Shown piece by piece: positions 54,885 to 62,030 of a stretch of 64,000 bases of DNA. Source of the DNA: Streptomyces justiciae (lineage in GTDB: Bacteria; Actinomycetota; Actinomycetes; Streptomycetales; Streptomycetaceae); the NCBI RefSeq assembly GCF_015163075.1, contig NZ_JADDXU010000014.1, forward strand, positions 186,001 to 250,000, given 5' to 3'. Position 1 is the first letter of the stretch. Each line of letters starts with the position of its first letter. The position numbers and the translations under genes were made by a program. The notes below the pieces were generated by a model. That model was not told where the DNA came from. It ran no database searches and was given only the letters and a program-made list of their open reading frames with translations.

Positions 54885-55514
54885 TCAGTCCGTCAACAGG
54901 CGCATGCCGCCCATGAGTTCCCGCAGGCAGCGCACGGCCAGCTCCGCGGGCGACCCCGGTCCCGTCACGTCGGCGTCCGTCCTGGCCCAGGTCTCCAGCG
55001 CCACCCGGATCGCGTCCGTCGCCGCGGCGGCCGCCAGACGTACCGCCATCGGGTCCGCGTCCGGCCCCGCGAGCCCGGCGACCACGCCGATCAGCTTCTC
55101 CTCGGACTCCTGGTTCACCCGGTACCAGACGGCCCGCAGCGCCGGGTCGGCCACGGCCGCCCGCAGCAGCGCCCGGGTCTGCCGCAGTCCCTCCGCCGCC
55201 CGCTCGTCCGACGCCGACAGCGACTCCCCGACCGCCCGCTCCAGCGCGTCCGGCAGCCCCGCCCCCGGCTCCGACTCCGCCAGCAGCTCCCGCCAGCGGT
55301 CCGCGCCACGGGCGAGCAGCGGTCCCACGGCGTCCTGTTTGTTGCGGAAGTACCGGTAGAAGGTGCGCAGCGCGACCCCGGCCCGCTCGGCGATCTCCTC
55401 CGCGGTCGTGTGGTCCGGCCCGTGTTCGGTGAAGAGCTCGGCGGCGGCCCGTGCGATGTCCAGCTGGGTCGCCGCCTTGCGGCGCTCGGTCAGTGAGGGG
55501 GGCTTGGTGCTCAC
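54885..55514 (-). CDS. TetR-family regulator
   Basis: A 209-residue TetR regulator with the HTH at RAAAELFTEHGPDHTTAEEI and AERAGVALRTFYRYFRNKQD, then a helical ligand domain (PALRAVWYRVNQESEEKLIG). GTG 55514 gives VSTKPPSLTERRKAATQLDI; no ribosome site is seen, so the message may be leaderless. It is divergent from the SDR gene at 55598, its probable target, with a TGGCA/TGCCA palindrome between. Confidence 0.9.
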   Translation of the reverse strand: MSTKPPSLTERRKAATQLDIARAAAELFTEHGPDHTTAEEIAERAGVALRTFYRYFRNKQDAVGPLLARGADRWRELLAESEPGAGLPDALERAVGESLSASDERAAEGLRQTRALLRAAVADPALRAVWYRVNQESEEKLIGVVAGLAGPDADPMAVRLAAAAATDAIRVALETWARTDADVTGPGSPAELAVRCLRELMGGMRLLTD

Positions 55515-55561
55515 CGGGGAAGCGTACGACGTCTTCCCGTGAACGACAGAAACCGCAGTGA

Positions 55562-55576
55562 TGGCAAAACGTGCCA
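55562..55576. promoter_or_regulatory. Palindromic operator candidate between TetR and SDR genes
   Basis: TGGCA-n5-TGCCA lies in the 83-base divergent gap, 22 bases before the SDR start. It could be bound by the TetR protein next door. Confidence 0.4.
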
Positions 55577-55597
55577 CTTAGGCGTACCGTGCACTCC

Positions 55598-56383
55598 ATG
55601 AACCGTTACGAGAACCGACGCGCCCTCGTCACCGGCGGCGGCTCCGGCATCGGCCAGGCCACCGTGCTGCGCCTGCTCGCCGAGGGCGGCCGGGTGGTCG
55701 CCGCCGACATCAGCGAGGCCGGCCTGAAGGACACCGTCGAGAAGGCCGGCGACCGCGCCGGGCGGCTGACCACGGTCGTCGTCGACATCGCCGACGAGAC
55801 CTCCGTCCAGGGCGGCGTGGCCTTCGCCGTCGAGACGCTCGGCGGCCTCGACGTGCTCGTCAACGCCGCCGGCATCCTGCGCTCCGCCCACACCCACGAG
55901 CAGAGCCTCGCCGACTTCGCCCGGATCATCGCCGTCAACCTCACCGGCACCTTCCTCGTGATCCGCGAGGCGATACCGGCGCTGCTCGCGGGCGACGCCC
56001 CGGCGGTCGTCAACTTCAGCTCCACGTCGGCACAGTTCGCCCACCCGTACATGGCGGCGTACGCGGCCAGCAAGGGCGGCGTCCAGTCCATGACGCACGC
56101 CCTGGCCGCCGAGTACGGCAAGCAGGGCATCCGCTTCACCGCCGTCCAGCCCGGCTCGATCTCCTCCGGCATGACGGACGGTTCCGGCGCCAGCGGTCAG
56201 AGCGCCGGACCTGGGCTGCCCGAGGACACGGACTGGAGCCTGTTCGGCAAGCTCGCCCCGGCGCTGGGGGAGAGGTTCGCGGGCCCGGAGACCGTCGCGG
56301 GTGTCGTCGCGATGCTGGCGAGCGAGGACGGCCGGTTCATCACCGGCACGGAGATCCGCATCGACGGCGGCACCCACTACTGA
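55598..56383 (+). CDS. Classical short-chain dehydrogenase/reductase
   Basis: A 261-residue classical SDR. The cofactor loop is ALVTGGGSGIGQATVLRLLA, the stabilising motif VNAAG, and the active site Ser in VNFSSTSAQ with YAASKGG (Tyr and Lys). PGSISSGMTD follows, and TGTEIRIDGG closes the fold. It oxidises or reduces an alcohol/ketone with NAD(P)H. ATG 55598 is preferred over 55571, which would lie inside the operator region. The divergent TetR gene suggests substrate-induced expression. Confidence 0.93.
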   Translation: MNRYENRRALVTGGGSGIGQATVLRLLAEGGRVVAADISEAGLKDTVEKAGDRAGRLTTVVVDIADETSVQGGVAFAVETLGGLDVLVNAAGILRSAHTHEQSLADFARIIAVNLTGTFLVIREAIPALLAGDAPAVVNFSSTSAQFAHPYMAAYAASKGGVQSMTHALAAEYGKQGIRFTAVQPGSISSGMTDGSGASGQSAGPGLPEDTDWSLFGKLAPALGERFAGPETVAGVVAMLASEDGRFITGTEIRIDGGTHY

Positions 56384-56389
56384 GACGCG

Positions 56390-57574
56390 TCACGACGTGA
56401 TCAGGTCACCCGTGTCCACCGGCGCCGTCGCGGTCGCCGCGCGCTCGGCGTCGGCGGCCACCTCGTCGGCGGTGAGGACGTACCCCGTCTCGGCGTCCGA
56501 CGTCGACCGGGCGAAGACCACGCCGTACACCTTGCCGTCCGTGGTCAGCAGCGGTCCGCCGGAGTTGCCGGGCCGGACCGTCGACCGGATCGAGTAGATC
56601 TCGCGCGTGACGTTCGCGTCGCTGTAGATGTTCTGGCCGGTCGCCCGGACCCGGTTCGCCACTGTGGCCGCCTGGAGGTTCAGGTCGCCGTCCTGCGGAT
56701 AACCGGCGACGACCGCGGAGTCCCCGCGCGAGGCGCTGTCGTCGAACTTCAGCACCGGCGCCTGGAGCCCCGGCACGTACAGCACGGCCACGTCCTTGTC
56801 CGGATCGAAGAGCACGACCTGTGCCTCGTACGACCTCCCGACCCCGCCGATGCGCACGCTCGGCCGGTCGATGCCCGCCACCACGTGCGCGTTCGTCATC
56901 ACATGCTCCCGCGCGTACACGAACCCGCTGCCCTCGCGGCCCTGGGTGCCGGAGACGCCCTCGATCTTCACGGTGCTGACCTTGGCGGCGGTCGTGGCGG
57001 CCCGGGTGACGCTGTCGCCGGTGGGCTTGGCGACCCGGGCCGTCGACTCGTTCTCGAACGGGTTGAAGACCTGGGGGAAGCCCGCCTCGGTCAGCGCGGA
57101 CGTGGCCCGCGAGAACCAGCCCGGGGTGGTGTCCGGCATCGCGTCCTGCACCGCGCCCAGCAGCCGCGAGTCCCGGATCGACGACGTGAGCAGCGCCGAC
57201 GAGGACGCGCCCAGCACGCTCGCCGCCACCCACGCCACGATCAGCACGGCCACCGAGTTGGCGGCGGCACCGCCGATCCCGTCGGCGACCCGGAGCGGCC
57301 CCTTGTCCAGCTCCCGGCGCAGCCGCAGCGCCAGCCGCCCCGCCAGTTCGTGCCCCACCACGGCCGGGACCAGCACCGTCAGCACCGCGGTCACCGTCGC
57401 CGACGTGCTGCCCGGTGTCACCAGGTCCATCATCCAGGGCAGCACCCACACCCCGATGACCGCGCCGCCCACGAACCCGGCGAAGGAGACACAGCCGGCC
57501 ATGAGGCCGCGCCGGTAGCCGGATGCCGCGTAGGCCAGGACGACCAGCACCAGCACGATGTCGAGCAGATCCAC
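56390..57574 (-). CDS. MarP-like membrane serine protease (CvpA plus trypsin domains)
   Basis: A 394-residue membrane protease. Residues 1-155 are a CvpA-like membrane domain with four helices (LLDIVLVLVVLAYAASGYRR, LMAGCVSFAGFVGGAVIGVW, VTAVLTVLVPAVVG, AVLIVAWVAASVLGASSSAL). The trypsin-like periplasmic domain has His230 in TNAHVVAG, Asp261 in DPDKDVAVLYVPG and Ser338 in RPGNSGGPLL. In mycobacteria the homologous MarP protects against acid and oxidative stress; here the role is inferred. GTG 57574 starts at VDLLDIVL. It converges on the SDR gene. Confidence 0.92.
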   Translation of the reverse strand: MDLLDIVLVLVVLAYAASGYRRGLMAGCVSFAGFVGGAVIGVWVLPWMMDLVTPGSTSATVTAVLTVLVPAVVGHELAGRLALRLRRELDKGPLRVADGIGGAAANSVAVLIVAWVAASVLGASSSALLTSSIRDSRLLGAVQDAMPDTTPGWFSRATSALTEAGFPQVFNPFENESTARVAKPTGDSVTRAATTAAKVSTVKIEGVSGTQGREGSGFVYAREHVMTNAHVVAGIDRPSVRIGGVGRSYEAQVVLFDPDKDVAVLYVPGLQAPVLKFDDSASRGDSAVVAGYPQDGDLNLQAATVANRVRATGQNIYSDANVTREIYSIRSTVRPGNSGGPLLTTDGKVYGVVFARSTSDAETGYVLTADEVAADAERAATATAPVDTGDLITS

Positions 57575-57777
57575 GGAGCCGCCTTTCTCTCGGACCCCTT
57601 ATTACGGGCGGGACGGGCCCGGTGATCAGCACGCCGCGCGCGTGGCGCCGGAACAGGCCACGCGCGCGTGCACACGATGTCCGTGCACCCGGAGAAACGC
57701 CCCGGACCAGGACGATGGTTCCACCGGGTGGCACACCACACATCGCGGGCGCGGAGGATCGGGCCGAGAGTGGGACC

Positions 57778-58665
57778 ATGCGTGTCCGAAGAGCACGGGG
57801 GATGCGAAGAGGCCGCCGTCCGGTCCGAATACGGACCGGGCCGCCGTGGCGAAACCGCCGCGCGCTGCTCCTGCTGTCCTGCGTGCCCGGGCTCGCGGCC
57901 GTGGTGGCCCTGGTCCTGTGCGCGACCGGAGTCGAACGCCGAGCCGAGGCCCGCCCCGGGCACGCCCTCGCGGCCCGCCCGGCCACCGCGCACCACGCGC
58001 CGCGGCCGCACATCGTGCCGCGCTCGGTGTGGGCCAACGGCACGGGAGAGGCGAACAGCGTCGCCCGGACCCCGCCCCCCGCGCGGTACGACGACAAGGT
58101 CGTCGCCGTCTTCATCCACCACACCGACTCGCCCAACGACTACGACTGCGCCGACGCGCCCCGCATCATCCGCTATCTCGCGGCCGGCCAGACCGGCGTC
58201 CGGGACTGGGACGACATCGGCTACAACTTCCTGGTCGACCGCTGCGGCACGATCTACGAGGGCCGCGCGGGCGGCGTCGACCGCCCGGTCACCGGCGCCC
58301 ACACCCAGGGCTTCAACCACCGCACCTCCGGCATAGCCGCCCTCGGCACCTTCACGGAGGGCGTCCGGGTCCCCCCGGCCATGACCCACGCGATCGCCGC
58401 ACTGGCGGCATGGAAACTGGGCCTGGCGGAGATCGACCCCCGGGCGAGCGTCAAACTCCGGTCGAGCAACAACTACAGCCGCTACCCCACCGGCACCACC
58501 GCCACCCTCCCGGCCATCGCCGGCCACAACGAGGGCTACATGACCACCTGCCCCGGCGCCGCCCTCACGGCCGAACTCCCGGCCATCAGGCAGACGGCGG
58601 CCCGCCTCCAGGGGCGGCTGTCGCCGGGGCCCGTCACGGATGGGGCGGCGCCTCGGCGGGCATAA
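57778..58665 (+). CDS. Secreted N-acetylmuramoyl-L-alanine amidase (PGRP/amidase_2)
   Basis: A 295-residue exported enzyme. A basic start (RPVRIRTGPPWRNRRA) and one hydrophobic segment (LLLLSCVPGLAAVVALVLCA) anchor or export it. The amidase domain, about 85-285, has the zinc and catalytic residues in VFIHHTDS, YNFLVDRCGTIYEGRAGG, AHTQGFNHRTSGIA and the late AGHNEGYMTTCPG (His and Cys ligands). It cleaves the bond between MurNAc and L-Ala in peptidoglycan. ATG 57778 is the first start before the signal, though MRRGRRP some 8 codons later is possible. Confidence 0.9.
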   Translation: MRVRRARGMRRGRRPVRIRTGPPWRNRRALLLLSCVPGLAAVVALVLCATGVERRAEARPGHALAARPATAHHAPRPHIVPRSVWANGTGEANSVARTPPPARYDDKVVAVFIHHTDSPNDYDCADAPRIIRYLAAGQTGVRDWDDIGYNFLVDRCGTIYEGRAGGVDRPVTGAHTQGFNHRTSGIAALGTFTEGVRVPPAMTHAIAALAAWKLGLAEIDPRASVKLRSSNNYSRYPTGTTATLPAIAGHNEGYMTTCPGAALTAELPAIRQTAARLQGRLSPGPVTDGAAPRRA

Positions 58666-58690
58666 GGCCGGAAGGGAGGGGGTGGAGCCC

Positions 58691-58900
58691 ATGGCCAGGA
58701 CCGCCGAGCCCCCCAAGGGCGACGGCGCTCACGACGGCGCGGCACCGCGCACCGGCCGGTCGGACCGACTCTCCGGGCCGGCGATCGGGCTCGCGCTCGT
58801 CCTGGTCGTCCTCGCGGCGCTCATCACGATCGGCCCCCTCCTCCACATCGCCGTGAGCATGGGCTGCGCCGTGCTCTTCGGCGGCGGAATCAACGGCTGA
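58691..58900 (+). CDS. Small membrane protein with one helix
   Basis: A 69-residue protein: a hydrophilic head (RTAEPPKGDGAHDGAAPRTG) and a C-terminal helix pair (AIGLALVLVVLAALITIGPL, AVSMGCAVLFGGG). GGTGGAG lies 4 bases before ATG 58691. It may be co-transcribed with the amidase gene 25 bases upstream. Its 3' end overlaps the convergent FemX-like gene by 11 bases. Function unknown. Confidence 0.7.
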   Translation: MARTAEPPKGDGAHDGAAPRTGRSDRLSGPAIGLALVLVVLAALITIGPLLHIAVSMGCAVLFGGGING

Positions 58901-60014
58901 CGCCCAGATACGCGCGTACCGCCCGCTGCAGGACCTTCCCCTGGCTGCCCACCGGCCGTTCCCACTCCCCGAGATACTCCACGACCCGGCCACCCGCGCC
59001 GGTCTTGAAGAGCAGCCGCCCCAGCAGCTTGCTCTCCGTCAGTACCGGCGTGACGGACCGCAGGTCGTATGTCTCGGCACCGGCCGCCCGCGCATCGTTG
59101 AGCATCCGCCACAGCAGGGCGCTGCTGGGCCGGAACTGGCGTCCCTGGCGGCCGGAGGCGGCGTACGAGTGCCAGCCCTTCGAGCCCACGTTGATCATCA
59201 GCGCGGCGGACAGCACGACCCCGTCGTACTCGGCGAGATACAGCCGCACCTGGTCGTCGTCCAGGGCGTTGAGCGCCTTCCACAGGCGCCGGAAGTAGTC
59301 CGGCGGGCGGGCCTTGAAGCCGTCGTGGGCGGCGGTCGAGGCGTACAGGCGGTGGAAGTCGGGCAGGTCGGCGGCGCTGCCCCAGCCGACCCGGACACCG
59401 GCGTTCTCCGCGGTCCGCAACGCCTGCTCCCAGTGCGGGGCGAGACCCGCGCGCAACTCGTCCGCCGACCGCCCGGCGAGCGGCACCTGACACCCGTACC
59501 GGGGCTGCCCGAGCCCGAACCCGGTCCCCTCCTCGGCACACCGCCGCCACCCGAGCCGCTCCAGCCGCGCCCCGGCGTCCAGCGCGAACCCGTCCACCCC
59601 GTCCGCGGGCACCTCCCGCAGATGCCGTACGGCCGGGTCGGCGACGCCCGCCGCCACAGTGCCCGGCTCCCAGTGCCGTACCACCAGCGGCGGCCCGATC
59701 CGCAGCGAGAAGGCGCCGCGCTTCTCCACGTGCGCGACGAGCGGGTCGAGCCAGGGTTCGAGACGCGTGCGCCAGTCGATCGACGGGCCCTCCGGGACGT
59801 ACGCGAGGCAGCGCCGGGTCCCGGGCAGCGGCCGGTACAGCACCAGCGCCGCCGCCACCAGCACCTCGCCCTCGAACCAACCCACGCTCTCCGCCTGCCA
59901 GTCGGGCTTCACATCGCCCCACTCGGGAATCTGGAGATGACTGACCGCGGGGTGCCGCCCCAGATGGGCGAGATGCTCCTCGCGCGATATCTCGCGCATG
60001 TAAGGGCTGGTCAT
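58890..60014 (-). CDS. FemX/FemABX-like aminoacyltransferase (GNAT fold)
   Basis: A 374-residue lipid II:glycine-type transferase. The FemABX fold with two GNAT halves is seen in LQIPEWGDVKPDWQAESVGW, RCLAYVPEGPSIDWR, ENAGVRVGWGSAADLPDFHR, LYLAEYDGVVLSAALMINVG and GAETYDLRSVTPVLTESKLL. Such enzymes add the first amino acid of the peptidoglycan cross-bridge (glycine in Streptomyces), using aminoacyl-tRNA. ATG 60014 is preferred to upstream starts. The secreted amidase next door is also a cell-wall enzyme. Confidence 0.88.
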   Translation of the reverse strand: MTSPYMREISREEHLAHLGRHPAVSHLQIPEWGDVKPDWQAESVGWFEGEVLVAAALVLYRPLPGTRRCLAYVPEGPSIDWRTRLEPWLDPLVAHVEKRGAFSLRIGPPLVVRHWEPGTVAAGVADPAVRHLREVPADGVDGFALDAGARLERLGWRRCAEEGTGFGLGQPRYGCQVPLAGRSADELRAGLAPHWEQALRTAENAGVRVGWGSAADLPDFHRLYASTAAHDGFKARPPDYFRRLWKALNALDDDQVRLYLAEYDGVVLSAALMINVGSKGWHSYAASGRQGRQFRPSSALLWRMLNDARAAGAETYDLRSVTPVLTESKLLGRLLFKTGAGGRVVEYLGEWERPVGSQGKVLQRAVRAYLGVSR

Positions 60015-60199
60015 GGGCAGGGCGCTCCTGTTCGGGGCGGCCACAGTAGGCCGGAGATCCGGGCGGGGGTCAAGACTTCGCGCATGCGAACTCCGCGACC
60101 GCGGGCGTCCGTTCACAGGCTTCTCGTAGCCGACTCAACGACGACCCCGAAACAACCCTCCTACCGTCAACGCACACGCACTGACTGGAGGTGGGGAAG

Positions 60200-60412
60200 A
60201 TGAACAACAGCAGTCACATCGGTACCAAGACGTCCCGCGGCCCCTGGGCGGCACTCTGCGCGGCCGCGGCCGTCGTCCTCGGTCCCGCCGCCGTCACGGC
60301 CTCCGCGCTCGACCAGGCCAACGCGGCACCGATGCACCACGTGGTCCTGAAGACGGACCAGACCCAGGCGTACATCCCGACGGACACCACCCGCCGCAGG
60401 ACGGCGGCGTAA
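60200..60412 (+). CDS. Small secreted peptide of unknown function
   Basis: A 70-residue exported protein. A signal peptide (GPWAALCAAAAVVLGPAAVT, cleavage near ASA or ANA at about 40) leaves a mature part of about 25-30 residues that ends ATPMHHVVL-like, then QAYIPTDTTRRRTAA. Ribosome site GGAGG lies 8 bases before ATG 60200. No Cys. The mature peptide has no similarity I recognise and is a candidate secreted signalling peptide (inference). Confidence 0.7.
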   Translation: MNNSSHIGTKTSRGPWAALCAAAAVVLGPAAVTASALDQANAAPMHHVVLKTDQTQAYIPTDTTRRRTAA

Positions 60413-60418
60413 GGGGGC

Positions 60419-60937
60419 TCAGCCCCGGAAGCGTTCCCACAGCTTCGGATACCGCTCCGCGAGCGCCGACTCGTTCTCGAAGTCGACCGGCGTGCCCTCC
60501 GGCTCCGGTGCCGCCGGCGGGATGCCGAGGTCGGGGGCGACGACACCGGTGAGCTGCTCGTACGCCTCGTCCGCCGCGTAGCCGAGCTCCTCGCCGTCCC
60601 CGTCGATCTCCTCGTCGAAGTCGCCGAGCAGGTCGGCCAGCGAGTCGGGGGCGTGCACGGCACCCTCGTACACCTCACGGCCCTGCCCGATCAGCCAGCA
60701 CCGGAAGAAGTCGAAGGCGTCGTCGCTGGCCCCGTCCAGCAGCAGCCAGGCGGCGCCCCACAGATCCCAGGTGTACGCCCGGTTGTAGCGGGCCTCGAAG
60801 TGACGGGCGAAGTCGAGGACCATCTCCGGGTCCAGCTGGAGGAGTCTGTCGACGAGCAGGTCGGCCTGCTCCTCGGGGTCGCCCTCGGCGGCCTCGCGGG
60901 TGGCGTCCACCAGCTCCCAGAACTCCGTCTCGTCCAT
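60419..60937 (-). CDS. DUF4240 protein
   Basis: A 172-residue acidic cytoplasmic protein: MDETEFWELVDATREAAEGD, YTWDLWGAAWLLLDGASDDA, FDFFRCWLIGQGREVYEGAV and ELGYAADEAYEQLTGVVAPD. These blocks define DUF4240. Function unknown. ATG 60937 is preferred to GTG 60940, since the two give the same frame and ATG matches relatives. It converges on the small secreted peptide gene with a 6-base gap. Confidence 0.88.
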   Translation of the reverse strand: MDETEFWELVDATREAAEGDPEEQADLLVDRLLQLDPEMVLDFARHFEARYNRAYTWDLWGAAWLLLDGASDDAFDFFRCWLIGQGREVYEGAVHAPDSLADLLGDFDEEIDGDGEELGYAADEAYEQLTGVVAPDLGIPPAAPEPEGTPVDFENESALAERYPKLWERFRG

Positions 60938-60993
60938 CACGGGTCCAGCATCGGCCCTGCGCGGGTGGGGCGCACGTGGAGTGCCGCGGATTG

Positions 60994-61971
60994 TTATGTC
61001 CCGTACAGGCGCCCCAGGCGCAGCGCGTCCTCCGCGAAGCGCGCCCGGAGGCTCTCCGGAGCCAGCACCTCCACCTCCGGTCCCAGCCCCGCGAGCTGGG
61101 TGTGCGCGACCTCCTCGGACTCCACGGGCACGGTCACCGTCACCCAGCCCTCCGCGTCCGGCGCCGCCGCCCGCGCCAGCGCCTCCCGCACGGAGAGCCG
61201 GTCCAGGACGTGCGGCAGCGCGCGCACGCCATCAGGAGACAGCCGTACGACCACTTCCGCCCGCAGGATGGCCCGCGCGAACTGCTCGGCCCGCTCCTCC
61301 CAGAACCCCGGCAGATCGAAGTCGTCGTCACGGGAGAAACGATCGCCGGAGGGCTCCACCGCCGTGAACCGGTCGATCCGGTACACCCGGAACGACCCGC
61401 CGGCCCCGGGCACCCGCGCGCACAGGTACCAGACCCCCGCCTTCAGCACGAGCCCGTACGGCTCCAGCTCCCGCTCCACCTCCGCCTCGCCCTTGCGGTA
61501 GCGCGCGACGACCCGCCGGTCGTCCCACACCGCGTCCGCGACGGCGGGCAGCAGCTCGGGCGTCTTCGGCTCGCTCCACCAGGTCGGGGCGTCCAGATGG
61601 AACCGCTGGGCGGCCGACCGCGAGGCGTCCCGCAACGACGGCAGCAGCGCCGCCGAGACTTTCAGGCGGGCCGCGGAGGCCGCGTCCTCCAGCCCCATCT
61701 CGCGCAGCGCCCCGGGAAGCCCGGACAGGAACAGCGCCTCCGCCTCACCACGGTGCAGCCCCGTCAGCCGCGTCCGGTACCCGCCGATCAGCCGGTACCC
61801 CCCGGCCCGCCCCCGCTCCGCGTACACCGGCACCCCGGCCTCGGACAGGGCCTGCGCGTCCCGAGTGACGGTCCGCTCGGACACCTCCAGCTCCGCGGCG
61901 AGCTCGGCGGCGGTCATGGAGGGCCGGGACTGGAGGAGAAGGACCATCTTGATCAGGCGGGCGGCACGCAT
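60994..61971 (-). CDS. WYL-domain (YafY-type) transcriptional regulator
   Basis: A 325-residue regulator with an N-terminal winged HTH (RLIKMVLLLQSRPSMTAAEL, EVSERTVTRDAQALSEAGVP) and a WYL domain (ELEPYGLVLKAGVWYLCARV, SFRVYRIDRFTAVEPSGD). WYL domains bind nucleotides or nucleic-acid ends. ATG 61971 is chosen because relatives start MRAARLIKMV; two Mets lie upstream. The aceE terminator overlaps its upstream region. Confidence 0.88.
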   Translation of the reverse strand: MRAARLIKMVLLLQSRPSMTAAELAAELEVSERTVTRDAQALSEAGVPVYAERGRAGGYRLIGGYRTRLTGLHRGEAEALFLSGLPGALREMGLEDAASAARLKVSAALLPSLRDASRSAAQRFHLDAPTWWSEPKTPELLPAVADAVWDDRRVVARYRKGEAEVERELEPYGLVLKAGVWYLCARVPGAGGSFRVYRIDRFTAVEPSGDRFSRDDDFDLPGFWEERAEQFARAILRAEVVVRLSPDGVRALPHVLDRLSVREALARAAAPDAEGWVTVTVPVESEEVAHTQLAGLGPEVEVLAPESLRARFAEDALRLGRLYGT

Positions 61972-61988
61972 GGGGCCCATCATGCAAC

Positions 61989-62014
61989 GAGGCCCCCGCC
62001 GCAGCGGGGGCCTC
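61989..62014 (-). terminator. Terminator after aceE
   Basis: GAGGCCCCCGC and GCGGGGGCCTC (61989-61999, 62004-62014) form a perfect 11-bp stem with a 4-base loop, 16 bases past the aceE stop. Confidence 0.9.
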
Positions 62015-62030
62015 CTCACTCACCGAGCTT

